This document shows positions 9,089 to 17,519 of a DNA stretch of 64,000 nt, one piece after another. Numbering within the stretch: the first letter of the stretch is position 1; the number at the start of each line of letters is the position of its first letter. The notes beneath the pieces were generated by a model. It did no database searches. It saw nothing but the letters and a program-made list of their open reading frames with translations, and had not been told where the DNA came from. Source of the stretch: Pseudomonas viridiflava (GTDB lineage Bacteria; Pseudomonadota; Gammaproteobacteria; Pseudomonadales; Pseudomonadaceae); assembly GCF_900590885.1 (NCBI RefSeq), contig NZ_UUON01000050.1:496001-560000 (forward strand), read 5' to 3'. A program made the translations under genes and the position numbers.

Positions 9089-10153
9089 ATGCACACAGCC
9101 CTGACCCAACCCGGCGCGCCCATGAAGGTGCGCGGTATCCAGAAACGCTTCGGCGCCTTCACCGCGCTGGACAACGTGTCCCTGGACGTCGCTGCCGGCG
9201 AGCTGGTGTGCCTGCTGGGCCCGTCGGGCTGCGGCAAGACCACCTTGCTGCGCTGCATCGCCGGCCTGGAGCGCCAGGACAGCGGCGAACTTTACCTGGG
9301 CAACCGCGACGTTTCCCTACTGCCACCCCAGGCGCGGGACTACGGCATTCTGTTCCAGTCCTACGCACTGTTTCCCAACCTCAGCGTGGAAGCGAATATC
9401 GGCTACGGCCTCACCGGCAGCGGTCGTGATGAAGTGCGCCAGCGGGTCGGCCAGATGCTCGAGCTGGTAGGGCTGCTCGGCAGCGAAAAAAAATACCCCG
9501 GCCAACTCTCCGGCGGCCAACAGCAACGCGTGGCCCTGGCCCGCGCGCTGGCGCCGGCGCCTTCGTTGTTGCTGCTGGACGAGCCGATGTCGGCCCTCGA
9601 CGCCCGTGTGCGTGAGCACCTGTGCACCGAGCTGCGCCAACTGCAACGGCGCTTGGGCATCACCACGCTGATGGTGACCCACAACCAGGACGAAGCCATG
9701 CTGATGGCCGACCGCATCGCCGTGATGAACAACGGCAAGGTCGAGCAATACGCCACGCCCCAGGAGATTTACGACCGCCCGGCCACGCCGTTCGTGGCGG
9801 AGTTTGTCGGCCAGGGCAACTGGCTGCCGTTCAGCCGCAACAGCGCCAGCCACGCCCAGGTCGGCGGGATGAACATGCGCCTGGCCGACGATGCCGGCGT
9901 GGCCAAGTCCGGCCGCCTGTTCTGCCGCCCGGAAGCCATCAGCGTCAACCCGCCGGTGCATGAAGAAAACCTGTTCCCGGCCAAGGTTCGCGAGATCACC
10001 TTCCTCGGCAATCGCTGCCGCATGAGCTTTGAGCTGGAGCAACTGCCCGGTCATCCGCTGCTGGCTGAACTGGCCCCGGAGGCCATGCCGCGCCTGGGCG
10101 CCCAGGATATCTGGGTGGCCTTGCCGCCGCGCAGCCTGCAGGTGTTTGCCTGA
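9089..10153 (+). CDS. ABC transporter ATPase, putative 2-aminoethylphosphonate import (PhnT-like)
   Basis: 354 residues. Walker A GPSGCGKTT (residues ~44-52), Q-loop near LFQSYALFPNLS, signature LSGGQQQRVALARAL (~140), Walker B LLLLDEPMSALDARV (~160) and the switch His in MVTHNQDEA. A C-terminal TOBE-like domain follows (FCRPEAISV ... FLGNRCRMSFEL), as in importers of the CUT1/Fe/phosphonate type. The permease gene starts 1 base after its stop and the binding-protein gene follows. Assignment to aminophosphonate uptake rests on the downstream PhnZ-like and FAD genes and on resemblance to the PhnSTUV system. Iron or spermidine importers share the same fold, so the substrate is inferred. Confidence 0.87.
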   Translation: MHTALTQPGAPMKVRGIQKRFGAFTALDNVSLDVAAGELVCLLGPSGCGKTTLLRCIAGLERQDSGELYLGNRDVSLLPPQARDYGILFQSYALFPNLSVEANIGYGLTGSGRDEVRQRVGQMLELVGLLGSEKKYPGQLSGGQQQRVALARALAPAPSLLLLDEPMSALDARVREHLCTELRQLQRRLGITTLMVTHNQDEAMLMADRIAVMNNGKVEQYATPQEIYDRPATPFVAEFVGQGNWLPFSRNSASHAQVGGMNMRLADDAGVAKSGRLFCRPEAISVNPPVHEENLFPAKVREITFLGNRCRMSFELEQLPGHPLLAELAPEAMPRLGAQDIWVALPPRSLQVFA

Positions 10154-10154
10154 G

Positions 10155-11861
10155 ATGGCCGCTGTAATGACAGCGCCGCGCCAAGTGTCGCGTGCCGAAA
10201 TCGGTGACCGCCTTTTCGTCGTCGGCGGCAAGCTGTTGTGGCTGGTGCTGCTGGGCATCGCCGTGTTGCTGCCGTTGCTGGCGATCTTCTGGCGTGGCTT
10301 CAGCAGCGAGGCCGGGCAGGGCGGTGGCCTGGTGGCCGCGCGGGAAATGCTCGCCAGCGAAAACTTCCACTGGCTGTTGGGCAATAGCCTGAAAGTTTCC
10401 CTCAGCGTGGCGGCCATCGTCGTACCGCTGGCCTACCTGTTTGCCTACGCCCTGCAACGCACATTGATCCCCGGTAAAGCTATTTGGCGCGGCCTGTCGC
10501 TGTTGCCGCTGATGGCGCCGTCAATGTTGCCCGGCATCGCGCTGGTGTACCTGTTCGGTAACCAGGGGATGTTGCGCGGCTTGCTCTCGGACAATATCTA
10601 CGGCTTCTGGGGCATTGTGCTTGGCGAAGTGATCTACACCTTCCCACACGCCTTGATGATTCTGCTGTCGGCGCTGTCCCTGGCAGATGCACGTCTTTTC
10701 GATGCGGCTTCAAGCATGGGCGCCAGCCCGGCGCGGGCGTTTCGCAGCATCACCTGGCCGGCCACGCGCCAGGCCGTGTTCGCCGCGTTTTGCCTGGTGT
10801 TCACCCTGACCATCACCGACTTTGGCGTGCCCGTGGTGGTCGGCGGCGACTATCAAGTGCTGGCGCTGGAAGCCTACAAGGCGGTGGTCGGCCAGCAGCA
10901 GTTCGGGCGCGGCGCGTTGATTGGCATGGTGTTGCTGCTGCCGGCGCTGTTCAGTTTTGCCGTGGATGCCTGGCTGCGCCGCCGGCATGGCGACTCCATG
11001 AGCGGCCGCGCCCAGGTGTTCCAGCCGGCGCCGTCGCGCGCAAGGGATGGTTGCTACCTGGCGATCGTGCTGCTGATCTGCGCCGTGTTGCTGCTGGTGT
11101 TCGGCATGGCGGTGTACTCCTCGCTGGTCAAATTCTGGCCCTACAATTTGTCGCTGTCCCTCAGCCATTACCAGTTTGAAGACACGGCCGGTGGCGGTTG
11201 GCTGGCCTATCGCAACAGCCTGACCATGGCCCTGTGCACGGCCTTGGTCGGCAGCGTGTTGATTTTCACCGGCGCCTACCTGATGGAAAAAACCAGGGGC
11301 CAAAAGGGCCTGAACCTGGCGCTGCGCATGCTCAGCTTTGTGCCGATGGCCGTGCCGGGGTTGGTGCTGGGCCTGGGCTACGTGTTCTTTTTCAATCTCA
11401 ACGGCAACCCGCTGCATGTGTTCTACGGGACCATGACCCTGCTGGTGGTGTGCACCATTGCTCACTATCTGACCACCGCACAGATGACCGCCACCACCGC
11501 GCTGCGCCAGTTGGACGCCGAATTCGAAGCTGCGGCTTTGTCCCTCAAAGCACCGCTTTACCGGCATTACTTGAAAGTGACCGTGCCGATCTGCCTGCCG
11601 GCGCTGCTGGATATCGTGCGCTACCTGTTCGTGTCGGCGATGACCACCGTGTCCGCCGCGATCTTCCTCTACAGCCCCGACACCATCCTCGCCGCCGTCG
11701 CCGTGTTGAACATGGACGACGCCGGCAACGTGGGCGGCGCGGCGGCCATGTCGACCCTGATCCTGTTCACTTCGGCCGGCGTATCGCTGCTGCTGGCGTG
11801 GGCCTCACGTGGCGCGTTGCGCCGCTCCCAAGCCTGGCGCCAGACCGCGCCCGGCCAATAA
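10155..11861 (+). CDS. ABC transporter double-length permease, putative aminophosphonate import
   Basis: 568 residues, two binding-protein-dependent permease domains fused in one chain (ThiP/FbpB-like), about twelve membrane segments. Each half carries an EAA-type loop that docks on the ATPase: DAASSMGASPARAFRSI in the first half and EAAALSLKAPLYRHYLKVTV in the second. The start is the ATG directly after the ATPase stop (TGAGATG), which makes the two genes translationally coupled; a longer open frame starting inside the ATPase gene is rejected. In the classical Salmonella system the two permease subunits (PhnU, PhnV) are separate; here they are one protein. Confidence 0.88.
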   Translation: MAAVMTAPRQVSRAEIGDRLFVVGGKLLWLVLLGIAVLLPLLAIFWRGFSSEAGQGGGLVAAREMLASENFHWLLGNSLKVSLSVAAIVVPLAYLFAYALQRTLIPGKAIWRGLSLLPLMAPSMLPGIALVYLFGNQGMLRGLLSDNIYGFWGIVLGEVIYTFPHALMILLSALSLADARLFDAASSMGASPARAFRSITWPATRQAVFAAFCLVFTLTITDFGVPVVVGGDYQVLALEAYKAVVGQQQFGRGALIGMVLLLPALFSFAVDAWLRRRHGDSMSGRAQVFQPAPSRARDGCYLAIVLLICAVLLLVFGMAVYSSLVKFWPYNLSLSLSHYQFEDTAGGGWLAYRNSLTMALCTALVGSVLIFTGAYLMEKTRGQKGLNLALRMLSFVPMAVPGLVLGLGYVFFFNLNGNPLHVFYGTMTLLVVCTIAHYLTTAQMTATTALRQLDAEFEAAALSLKAPLYRHYLKVTVPICLPALLDIVRYLFVSAMTTVSAAIFLYSPDTILAAVAVLNMDDAGNVGGAAAMSTLILFTSAGVSLLLAWASRGALRRSQAWRQTAPGQ

Positions 11862-11884
11862 AACATCCCTGAAGGAGGTGCTCC

Positions 11885-12910
11885 ATGTTCAAGCCCCTGG
11901 CCCTGGCCGCTGCCGTACTCACCGCGTTCAGCCTGAATGCCTTCGCCGCAAAAACCGAGCTGACCGTGTACACGGCCCTCGAAGCCGAGCAGTTGAAGAG
12001 CTATAAACAGGCCTTCGAAAAAGCCAACCCGGACGTTGAAATCAAGTGGGTACGCGATTCCACCGGCATCATCACCGCCAAGCTGCTGGCCGAGAAAGCC
12101 CGCCCGCAGGCTGATGTGGTCTGGGGCCTGGCCGCCTCCAGCCTGGCGATCCTCGACCAGCAGGGCATGCTGGATAACTACGCGCCAAAGGATCTGGACA
12201 AGATCGGCAAGAACTACCGCGACGCCGCCAACCCACCGGCCTGGGTCGGCATGGACGTGTGGGCTGCGACCATCTGCTTCAACACCGTCGAAGCCGAAAA
12301 ACAGGGCCTGAGCAAACCGGTGAGCTGGCAGGACCTGACCAAGCCCGAGTACAAGGGCAAGATCGTGATGCCCAACCCGGCCTCGTCGGGCACCGGCTTT
12401 CTGGACGTGAGCGCCTGGCTGCAAACCTTCGGCGAGAAGCAGGGCTGGCAGTACATGGACGACCTGCACCAGAACATCGGCCAGTACGTTCACTCCGGTT
12501 CCAAGCCGTGCAAGCTGGCGGCGTCGGGGGAGTTCCCGATTGGTATTTCGTTTGAATACCCGGCGGTGCAGCTCAAGCGCCAGGGCGCGCCGCTGGACAT
12601 CATCCTGCCCAAAGAAGGCCTGGGCTGGGACATTGAAGCCACTGCGGTGATGAAGGGCACGGCCCATGCTGACGCCGCCAGAAAGCTTGCGGATTTCTCC
12701 GCCAGCGCGGCGGCGATGGACTTGTACAAGGATAACTTTGCCGTGCTCGCGCAGCCGGGGATTGCCAAGCCGCAGACTGAATTGCCGGCGGATTATGAGC
12801 AGCGGTTGATCAAGAATGACTTTGCCTGGGCGTCGAAGAATCGCGACAGCATTTTGGCTGAGTGGCGCAAGCGGTATGACGGTAAGTCGGAGAAGGTGGC
12901 GGGTCAGTAA
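11885..12910 (+). CDS. periplasmic binding protein, putative 2-aminoethylphosphonate (PhnS-like)
   Basis: 341 residues. It starts with a clean Sec signal peptide (MFKPLALAAAVLTAFSLNAFA, cleavage before AKTELTVYTALE). The mature part is a family-1 extracellular solute-binding protein, with the opening strand ELTVYTALEAEQLKSYKQAFEKA and the segment STGIITAKLLAEKARPQADVVWG, as in Fe(III)- and aminoethylphosphonate-binding proteins. The ribosome site GAAGGAGGTG is strong. It is the third gene of the transporter set. A REP pair follows it and separates the uptake genes from the catabolic genes. Confidence 0.87.
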   Translation: MFKPLALAAAVLTAFSLNAFAAKTELTVYTALEAEQLKSYKQAFEKANPDVEIKWVRDSTGIITAKLLAEKARPQADVVWGLAASSLAILDQQGMLDNYAPKDLDKIGKNYRDAANPPAWVGMDVWAATICFNTVEAEKQGLSKPVSWQDLTKPEYKGKIVMPNPASSGTGFLDVSAWLQTFGEKQGWQYMDDLHQNIGQYVHSGSKPCKLAASGEFPIGISFEYPAVQLKRQGAPLDIILPKEGLGWDIEATAVMKGTAHADAARKLADFSASAAAMDLYKDNFAVLAQPGIAKPQTELPADYEQRLIKNDFAWASKNRDSILAEWRKRYDGKSEKVAGQ

Positions 12911-12934
12911 GGTTTTCTTTAGGGCTGATGGCCT

Positions 12935-13012
12935 CATCGGGGGCAAGCCCCCTCCCACACTTGATGGTATTCACAAATCAACATGTGGGAGGGGGCTTGC
13001 CCCCGATAGCGG
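12935..13012. repeat. REP pair, family 1, inverse arrangement, inside the phosphonate gene cluster
   Basis: Same layout as the pair at 8878: ATCGGGGG ends outward and GTGGG ends inward, with spacer TTGATGGTATTCACAAATCA. It lies between the binding-protein gene and the FAD-enzyme gene, both on the + strand. Here it could form an mRNA hairpin that alters the ratio of transporter to enzyme expression. Confidence 0.9.
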
Positions 13013-13035
13013 TCTTGAATACAGGACATCACTTC

Positions 13036-14160
13036 ATGACACACCTACTGATCATCGGCGCCGGCATCCTCGGCCTCTCCCACGCCTACGCCGCCGCCAA
13101 GCGCGGCCTCAAGGTCAAGGTCTTCGAACGCAGCGCCACGCCGTTGGGCGCCTCGGTGCGCAACTTCGGCCAGGCCCTGGTCACCGGCCAACCCCCCGGC
13201 CCGATGCTCGACCTGGCACGCCAGAGCCGCGATATCTGGGGCCACTGGGCGCAGGCGGCCGGCATCCAGCTCAAGCGCAATGGCTCGTATTTGTTCGCCC
13301 GCACCGAGGCCGAAGAGCATCTGCTTGAAGCCTTCTGTGCCGGTCGCGCCCGAGAACACGGCTACAACGTCGACCTGCTGCAAGGCGCGGCACTCAAGGA
13401 GTTGTACGGCGGCCAATTCCGCCATCACCGCGCCGCGCTGCACGGCAAGGACGATCAGCAGCTGTATTCGCGCGAGGCGATCCCGGCGCTGATCAACTAC
13501 CTGAGCCAGGAAATGAACGTGGAGTTTCACTTTTCCACCCTGGTGCGCGATGTTGAACCGGGCCAATTGCACAGTACCGCAGGCAGCTTTCGCGGCGAGC
13601 AGATCATTGTGTGCTCCGGCCACGACTACCAGACCCTGCTGGCCGAGCAGATGGCCGAACTCAGCCCGCAAATCTGCCGCCTGCAAATGCTGCGCGCGCG
13701 GCCTGCGCTCAACCTGAACCTGCAACACGCCTTGCTCACGGGCCTGAGCTGCGTGCACTACGGCGCCTTCGCCGACCTGCCGCAAGCCGCGCCGGTGCAG
13801 GCGCAGATCCTGCGCGAGACGCCGCACCTGCATGAACACGGGATTCACCTGCTGATCAGCCCCACGCCCCATGGCGAACTGATTATCGGTGACTCCCATC
13901 ATTACGGCAGCGATGCCGTGCCGTTCAACGCCGAGCAAGTCGATGACTGGATGATCGAGCTGGCCGAACAAACCCTGGGCTGCAGGATCCAGGTGGTCGA
14001 GCGCTGGCAGGGCGTCTATGGTTCGCGTGGGCCAGGGCCGTTTTCATTCCTGCAAGCGGCCCCTGGCGTGAGTGCGGCGTTGATGCACACCGGCGTCGGC
14101 ATGAGCGTCGGGCCGGCGCTGGCCGAGCGCAATATCACAACACTGTGGGGAGCCGCGTGA
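13036..14160 (+). CDS. FAD-dependent oxidoreductase of the phosphonate-cluster type (TIGR03364-like)
   Basis: 374 residues, DAO/glycine-oxidase fold. The start is the ATG giving MTHLLIIGAGILGLSHAYAA, whose GAGILG dinucleotide-binding motif (residues ~8-13) must be N-terminal; the open frame continues 36 codons upstream through the REP pair and is rejected. KVFERS closes the Rossmann fold. The family is found beside phosphonate transport and degradation genes and is proposed, and for some members reported, to oxidise the amine of 2-aminoethylphosphonate or close derivatives. The exact substrate here is unknown. Its stop overlaps the next gene's start (ATGA), so the two proteins are probably made together and act on the same substrate. 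Confidence 0.85.
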   Translation: MTHLLIIGAGILGLSHAYAAAKRGLKVKVFERSATPLGASVRNFGQALVTGQPPGPMLDLARQSRDIWGHWAQAAGIQLKRNGSYLFARTEAEEHLLEAFCAGRAREHGYNVDLLQGAALKELYGGQFRHHRAALHGKDDQQLYSREAIPALINYLSQEMNVEFHFSTLVRDVEPGQLHSTAGSFRGEQIIVCSGHDYQTLLAEQMAELSPQICRLQMLRARPALNLNLQHALLTGLSCVHYGAFADLPQAAPVQAQILRETPHLHEHGIHLLISPTPHGELIIGDSHHYGSDAVPFNAEQVDDWMIELAEQTLGCRIQVVERWQGVYGSRGPGPFSFLQAAPGVSAALMHTGVGMSVGPALAERNITTLWGAA

Positions 14161-14714
14161 TGAACCCGGAACAGGCGATTGCCGAGGTCTTCGGCTTGTA
14201 TGAGCAGCACGGCACGGCGGATTACATCGGCGAGCCGGTGTCGCAGATCGAACATATGTCCCAGGCCGCGCAGTTGGCGATGGCCGAGGGCTTTGACGAT
14301 GAAGTGGTGCTGGCGGCGTTCTTCCACGATATCGGGCATATCTGTGGCGAGGGTGGCGAGAACATGGGCGGTTACGGCGTGGTCAGCCATGAGCGGCTGG
14401 GCGCCGATTACTTGCGCCGCGCAGGCTTCAGCGAGCGCATGGCCAAGCTGGTGGAATACCACGTGCAGGCCAAGCGCTACCTGACCTTCAGCCAGCCGGG
14501 CTACTACGCGCGCCTGAGCGAAGCCAGCCGCCGCACCCTGGTTTACCAGGGCGGCGTGATGACGGCCGAGGAGGCCCAGGCCTTTGAGCAAGACCCGCTG
14601 TGCCAGGTCAGCCTGCGCATGCGCCACTGGGACGAGCAGGCCAAGGCCATGCACGTGCCGCTGCTCGACCTGGAAGTACTCAAGGCCAAGGCTCGGCAGC
14701 TGCTCGCGGCCTAG
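14160..14714 (+). CDS. PhnZ-like HD-domain mixed-valent diiron oxygenase, phosphonate C-P cleavage
   Basis: 184 residues. PhnZ-type enzymes cleave 1-hydroxy-2-aminoethylphosphonate to glycine and phosphate using O2. All six expected metal ligands can be placed: His32, His56-Asp57 (FFHDIGH), His77 (VVSHERL), His101 (VEYHVQA) and Asp158 (RHWDEQ), with spacing almost identical to PhnZ (34, 58, 59, 80, 104, 161 from memory). The PhnZ active-site Tyr and Glu are also present, as Tyr22 and Glu25 in DYIGEPVSQIEH. The start at 14160 overlaps the FAD gene stop by ATGA; a GTG 15 bp upstream is less likely. No PhnY hydroxylase gene is adjacent, so the hydroxylated substrate must come from elsewhere. Its stop overlaps the convergent gene. 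Confidence 0.86.
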   Translation: MNPEQAIAEVFGLYEQHGTADYIGEPVSQIEHMSQAAQLAMAEGFDDEVVLAAFFHDIGHICGEGGENMGGYGVVSHERLGADYLRRAGFSERMAKLVEYHVQAKRYLTFSQPGYYARLSEASRRTLVYQGGVMTAEEAQAFEQDPLCQVSLRMRHWDEQAKAMHVPLLDLEVLKAKARQLLAA

Positions 14715-16078
14715 GTTTCGTCGAGGCGCCGGGCCAGGGCTTCAACCTGTTCCTGGCGCTCGGCCTGGCTGAGCCTGGCGTGAGGGTTGAGGGACGACCA
14801 TTGCGGGTGGGCGCGGGCCTTGTGCAGCGCGTCCGGCAATTTGCCTTCGCGCCAGGTTTTGTCCTGGGGCGTGTCGACCTTGATGCTGTGCATCGCCGCA
14901 TGGCCGCGCAGGTTCAGGGCCTTGAGCAGCTGGCGTTGGCGCAGGGCGAGCAGGCGCAACACGCTGTCATCCACGGTCAGCTCGCGCTGGCCCTTGAGTT
15001 TGCCGAGCAGGCGGCTGCCGTAGCTGCGCGCGGTTTGCAGCGCGCCACCGGCAATGGCGCCTGCGAGGGCGGCGGCGCCGAGGGTCAGGCCGCCGACCAA
15101 CAGATCCACACCAGCACCGGCGGCTGCACCGGCAGCGATGCCGCCACCGACGCGCACGCCGAGCTGCTTGAGGGTTTCGGGGTTGAACAGGTCATCGCCC
15201 CAGCGCCCGTCCAGCAAGGGTAAGTCGCTGGCGGCGGCGTCCTGCGGGCGGAAGCCGAACAGTTTGAGCAACGCTTCCACACACTTTTGTTCACGCTGGC
15301 GCACGGCCTTGCGCAAATCGCCGATGGCTTGGTGCTCATCTTCAGTGACCACACTACGGCGGCACGCGGCGCAGTCGATCAACAGTTCGGCGATCAAGCG
15401 CGCGGCGCTTTGCTGGCGGGCCTGGCGTTGGGCCTCTTGATCAAGGATCAGCCGTTCAAGCTGCGGCCGCGCGTTTTCCAGCAGCAGGGCCAGGCTCTCA
15501 TACAGGCGCCGTTCGCCGTCTTCCGGTGGGGCCACGCTGTCGAAGCGCACCAAGGCGTGCAGGCCGAGGCGGGCCAGGGCTTCGCGCCAGTCCGGCTCGC
15601 GGTGGTCGCTGCTGCTGACAAAGTTGAGCACCGGCAGCAGCGGCTTGCCGCAACTGGCCAGCACTTGCAGCTCGTCGCGGTACTTGGCCAGTACCGGTTC
15701 GCGGGCGTCGATCACATACAGGCCAGCGTCGGAGGCCAGCAGTTGGCGCAGCACCTTGGCTTCCTGTTCGAACCGCTGGCGCGCTTCGCTGCCTTCCAGA
15801 AAACGCGCCAGGCGCGCCGGGCCATCGAGGCGTTCGCCGGGGCGGTCCAGGCGTTCCAGGTAGTCGAGCAGGGCGATGGCATCTTCCAGGCCGGGCGTGT
15901 CGTAGAGCTCCAGCAAGGCGTCGCCGTCCACCGACAGCCGCGCGCCTTCCACATGCCGCGTGGTGCTGGGGCGATGGGAGACTTCGCCGAAGCCGACGTC
16001 ACGGGTGAGGGTACGCAGCAGCGAGGTCTTGCCGACGTTGGTGTGGCCGACCACGGCGAGTTTCAGCGGTTTAGTCAT
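14711..16078 (-). CDS. GTPase with DUF3482-type C-terminal domain
   Basis: 455 residues. The N-terminal ~250 residues are a TRAFAC GTPase domain: P-loop GHTNVGKTS (residues ~11-19), switch region with STTRHVEGARL and G3 YDTPGLED. The G4 position reads LPVLNFVSSSDH instead of a plain NKxD, which could alter guanine recognition. The C-terminal part (about 320-390) is glycine/alanine-rich and hydrophobic (GGGIAAGAAAGAGVDLLVGG), suggesting membrane association as in some glycine-zipper proteins. It overlaps the upstream DUF2868 gene by 8 bp, so the two are cotranscribed and probably work together. The cellular role is not known. It converges on the PhnZ-like gene with a 3-base overlap at 14711-14714. 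Confidence 0.8.
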   Translation of the reverse strand: MTKPLKLAVVGHTNVGKTSLLRTLTRDVGFGEVSHRPSTTRHVEGARLSVDGDALLELYDTPGLEDAIALLDYLERLDRPGERLDGPARLARFLEGSEARQRFEQEAKVLRQLLASDAGLYVIDAREPVLAKYRDELQVLASCGKPLLPVLNFVSSSDHREPDWREALARLGLHALVRFDSVAPPEDGERRLYESLALLLENARPQLERLILDQEAQRQARQQSAARLIAELLIDCAACRRSVVTEDEHQAIGDLRKAVRQREQKCVEALLKLFGFRPQDAAASDLPLLDGRWGDDLFNPETLKQLGVRVGGGIAAGAAAGAGVDLLVGGLTLGAAALAGAIAGGALQTARSYGSRLLGKLKGQRELTVDDSVLRLLALRQRQLLKALNLRGHAAMHSIKVDTPQDKTWREGKLPDALHKARAHPQWSSLNPHARLSQAERQEQVEALARRLDET

Positions 16079-17450
16079 GACCGGTCTCCAGCCAGTTCAG
16101 CGGCGCGCAGTCGGCGAAGGGCAGCTCCAGTTGTTGCAGCGCGGCGTGCCAATCGCCCAGGCGCTCGGCGTCCAGCGCCTGGCCGGGCGGGGCCTGCAGC
16201 AGCCACACGCGGGTGGCCGTGGCGCTGCGCGCGAGTTCGGCGATGAGTGCCAGGCTGCCCCGGTCCGGCGAGCGCCGTGGGTCGCAGGCGATGGCCAGGC
16301 GTGCGGGCGGGAAGCGGCTAAGTTGCTCCAGGAGCTTGTTGCGTGATTCGCGGCTGTCGAGGATGCCGGCGTTGTTCACCTTGGCCGGCAATTTGGGAGG
16401 CCAGGGGTGCTGGTCGTCCAGTTCGATAGCCACCAACAGGGCGCCGTCGCTTTCCAGTTCACTGACCCCGCCGCTGACGTGGTGCAGCTGTTGCGGCGCG
16501 GCATCGTTGACCCCCAGGCGCTCGCTGCTCGGCATCAGGCGTTCGCGCAATTGGCTGTAGCCGGGCAGGTTGAGGTCCAAGTGCAATGTGGCGCGCCCGG
16601 TTTTCCAGCGCCACAGGCACAGCAGCGCGAGTACCAGCCGGGGCAGCAGGCCGTAGACCAGCAGCACCCCGACCAGCCAGGCGGCCCAGGCCTGGCGGGC
16701 GCTTTCGATATTCAGCGCGGAGTCGCCGCTGGCGCGGATCATCTCCACCGTAGGCACACTAAAACCAAGCAAGGCGGGCAGGGCGCCGAGGGCCTGGGTC
16801 ACGGCCACAAAGGTGTCGGCGCCGAGGATGGTGGTTTCCCACACAAAGCCGTAGCGGCGGGTGGCGAGCAGTGTAAGAAGAATTACCAGGGCACTGAGCA
16901 ACGCCAGCAACCACAGGCTGTTGACCAGCACGCCCACCGCCCAGCGATTGAGCTTCTGGCGCTGCAACAGCAAGAGCAGCGCGGGCGCCAGCTGGGCGGC
17001 CTTGGCGTCGCGGGCGAGTTTTTCGCTGAGCCACAACCATAGGCGACCGAGGCTGGCGCTGTGTTCGCCGGCAAACAGCAGCCCGAGGGCCCAGCTGATC
17101 AGCAAAATCAGATTCAACCCAAGCAGGCTGCCCAGGGCCCAGAACACATTGACCGGGTTCAAGCCATTGCCCAGCGGGGCAAAGGCCAGGCCGGCACCGC
17201 TGACCACGGCGACGATCGCCAGCAGCACCAGCGCCAACCGTGCACCTTGCAGCCAGCGGGCGAGGGCGGCGGTCAGGCCATCGCGCTCGGCCAGGTGCAG
17301 GGCGCGCTGCTGGATGCGCGCGGGCAAGTCGCCACCGGCCGTGCGGGCCAGGCGGTTGGCTTCCAGGTCTTCCAGGGCGCCGGCGTGTTCTTCACGCAGG
17401 CGCACGGTTTCCGTCAGCCAGAGTTTTTGCAGCGGGTTCAGTGCAGTCAC
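16071..17450 (-). CDS. DUF2868-type membrane protein, partner of the GTPase
   Basis: 459 residues, GTG start. Four or so hydrophobic segments are visible: around residues 85-110 (LALVLLAIVAVVSGAGLAF), 120-145, 175-200 and 255-290. The C-terminal ~150 residues look soluble and cytoplasmic. It precedes and overlaps the DUF3482 GTPase by 8 bp, the usual arrangement for this uncharacterised pair. A membrane anchor or transporter-like complex regulated by the GTPase is a reasonable inference but untested. It is divergent from folA, with 69 bp between the two starts. Confidence 0.75.
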   Translation of the reverse strand: MTALNPLQKLWLTETVRLREEHAGALEDLEANRLARTAGGDLPARIQQRALHLAERDGLTAALARWLQGARLALVLLAIVAVVSGAGLAFAPLGNGLNPVNVFWALGSLLGLNLILLISWALGLLFAGEHSASLGRLWLWLSEKLARDAKAAQLAPALLLLLQRQKLNRWAVGVLVNSLWLLALLSALVILLTLLATRRYGFVWETTILGADTFVAVTQALGALPALLGFSVPTVEMIRASGDSALNIESARQAWAAWLVGVLLVYGLLPRLVLALLCLWRWKTGRATLHLDLNLPGYSQLRERLMPSSERLGVNDAAPQQLHHVSGGVSELESDGALLVAIELDDQHPWPPKLPAKVNNAGILDSRESRNKLLEQLSRFPPARLAIACDPRRSPDRGSLALIAELARSATATRVWLLQAPPGQALDAERLGDWHAALQQLELPFADCAPLNWLETGHD

Positions 17451-17519
17451 GCGCCGTCCTGTTGAGCTGGTGAGGTTGGAGCATAACCGCTGGGTCGTTG
17501 CTCTGGTATTCTCGTCGGC

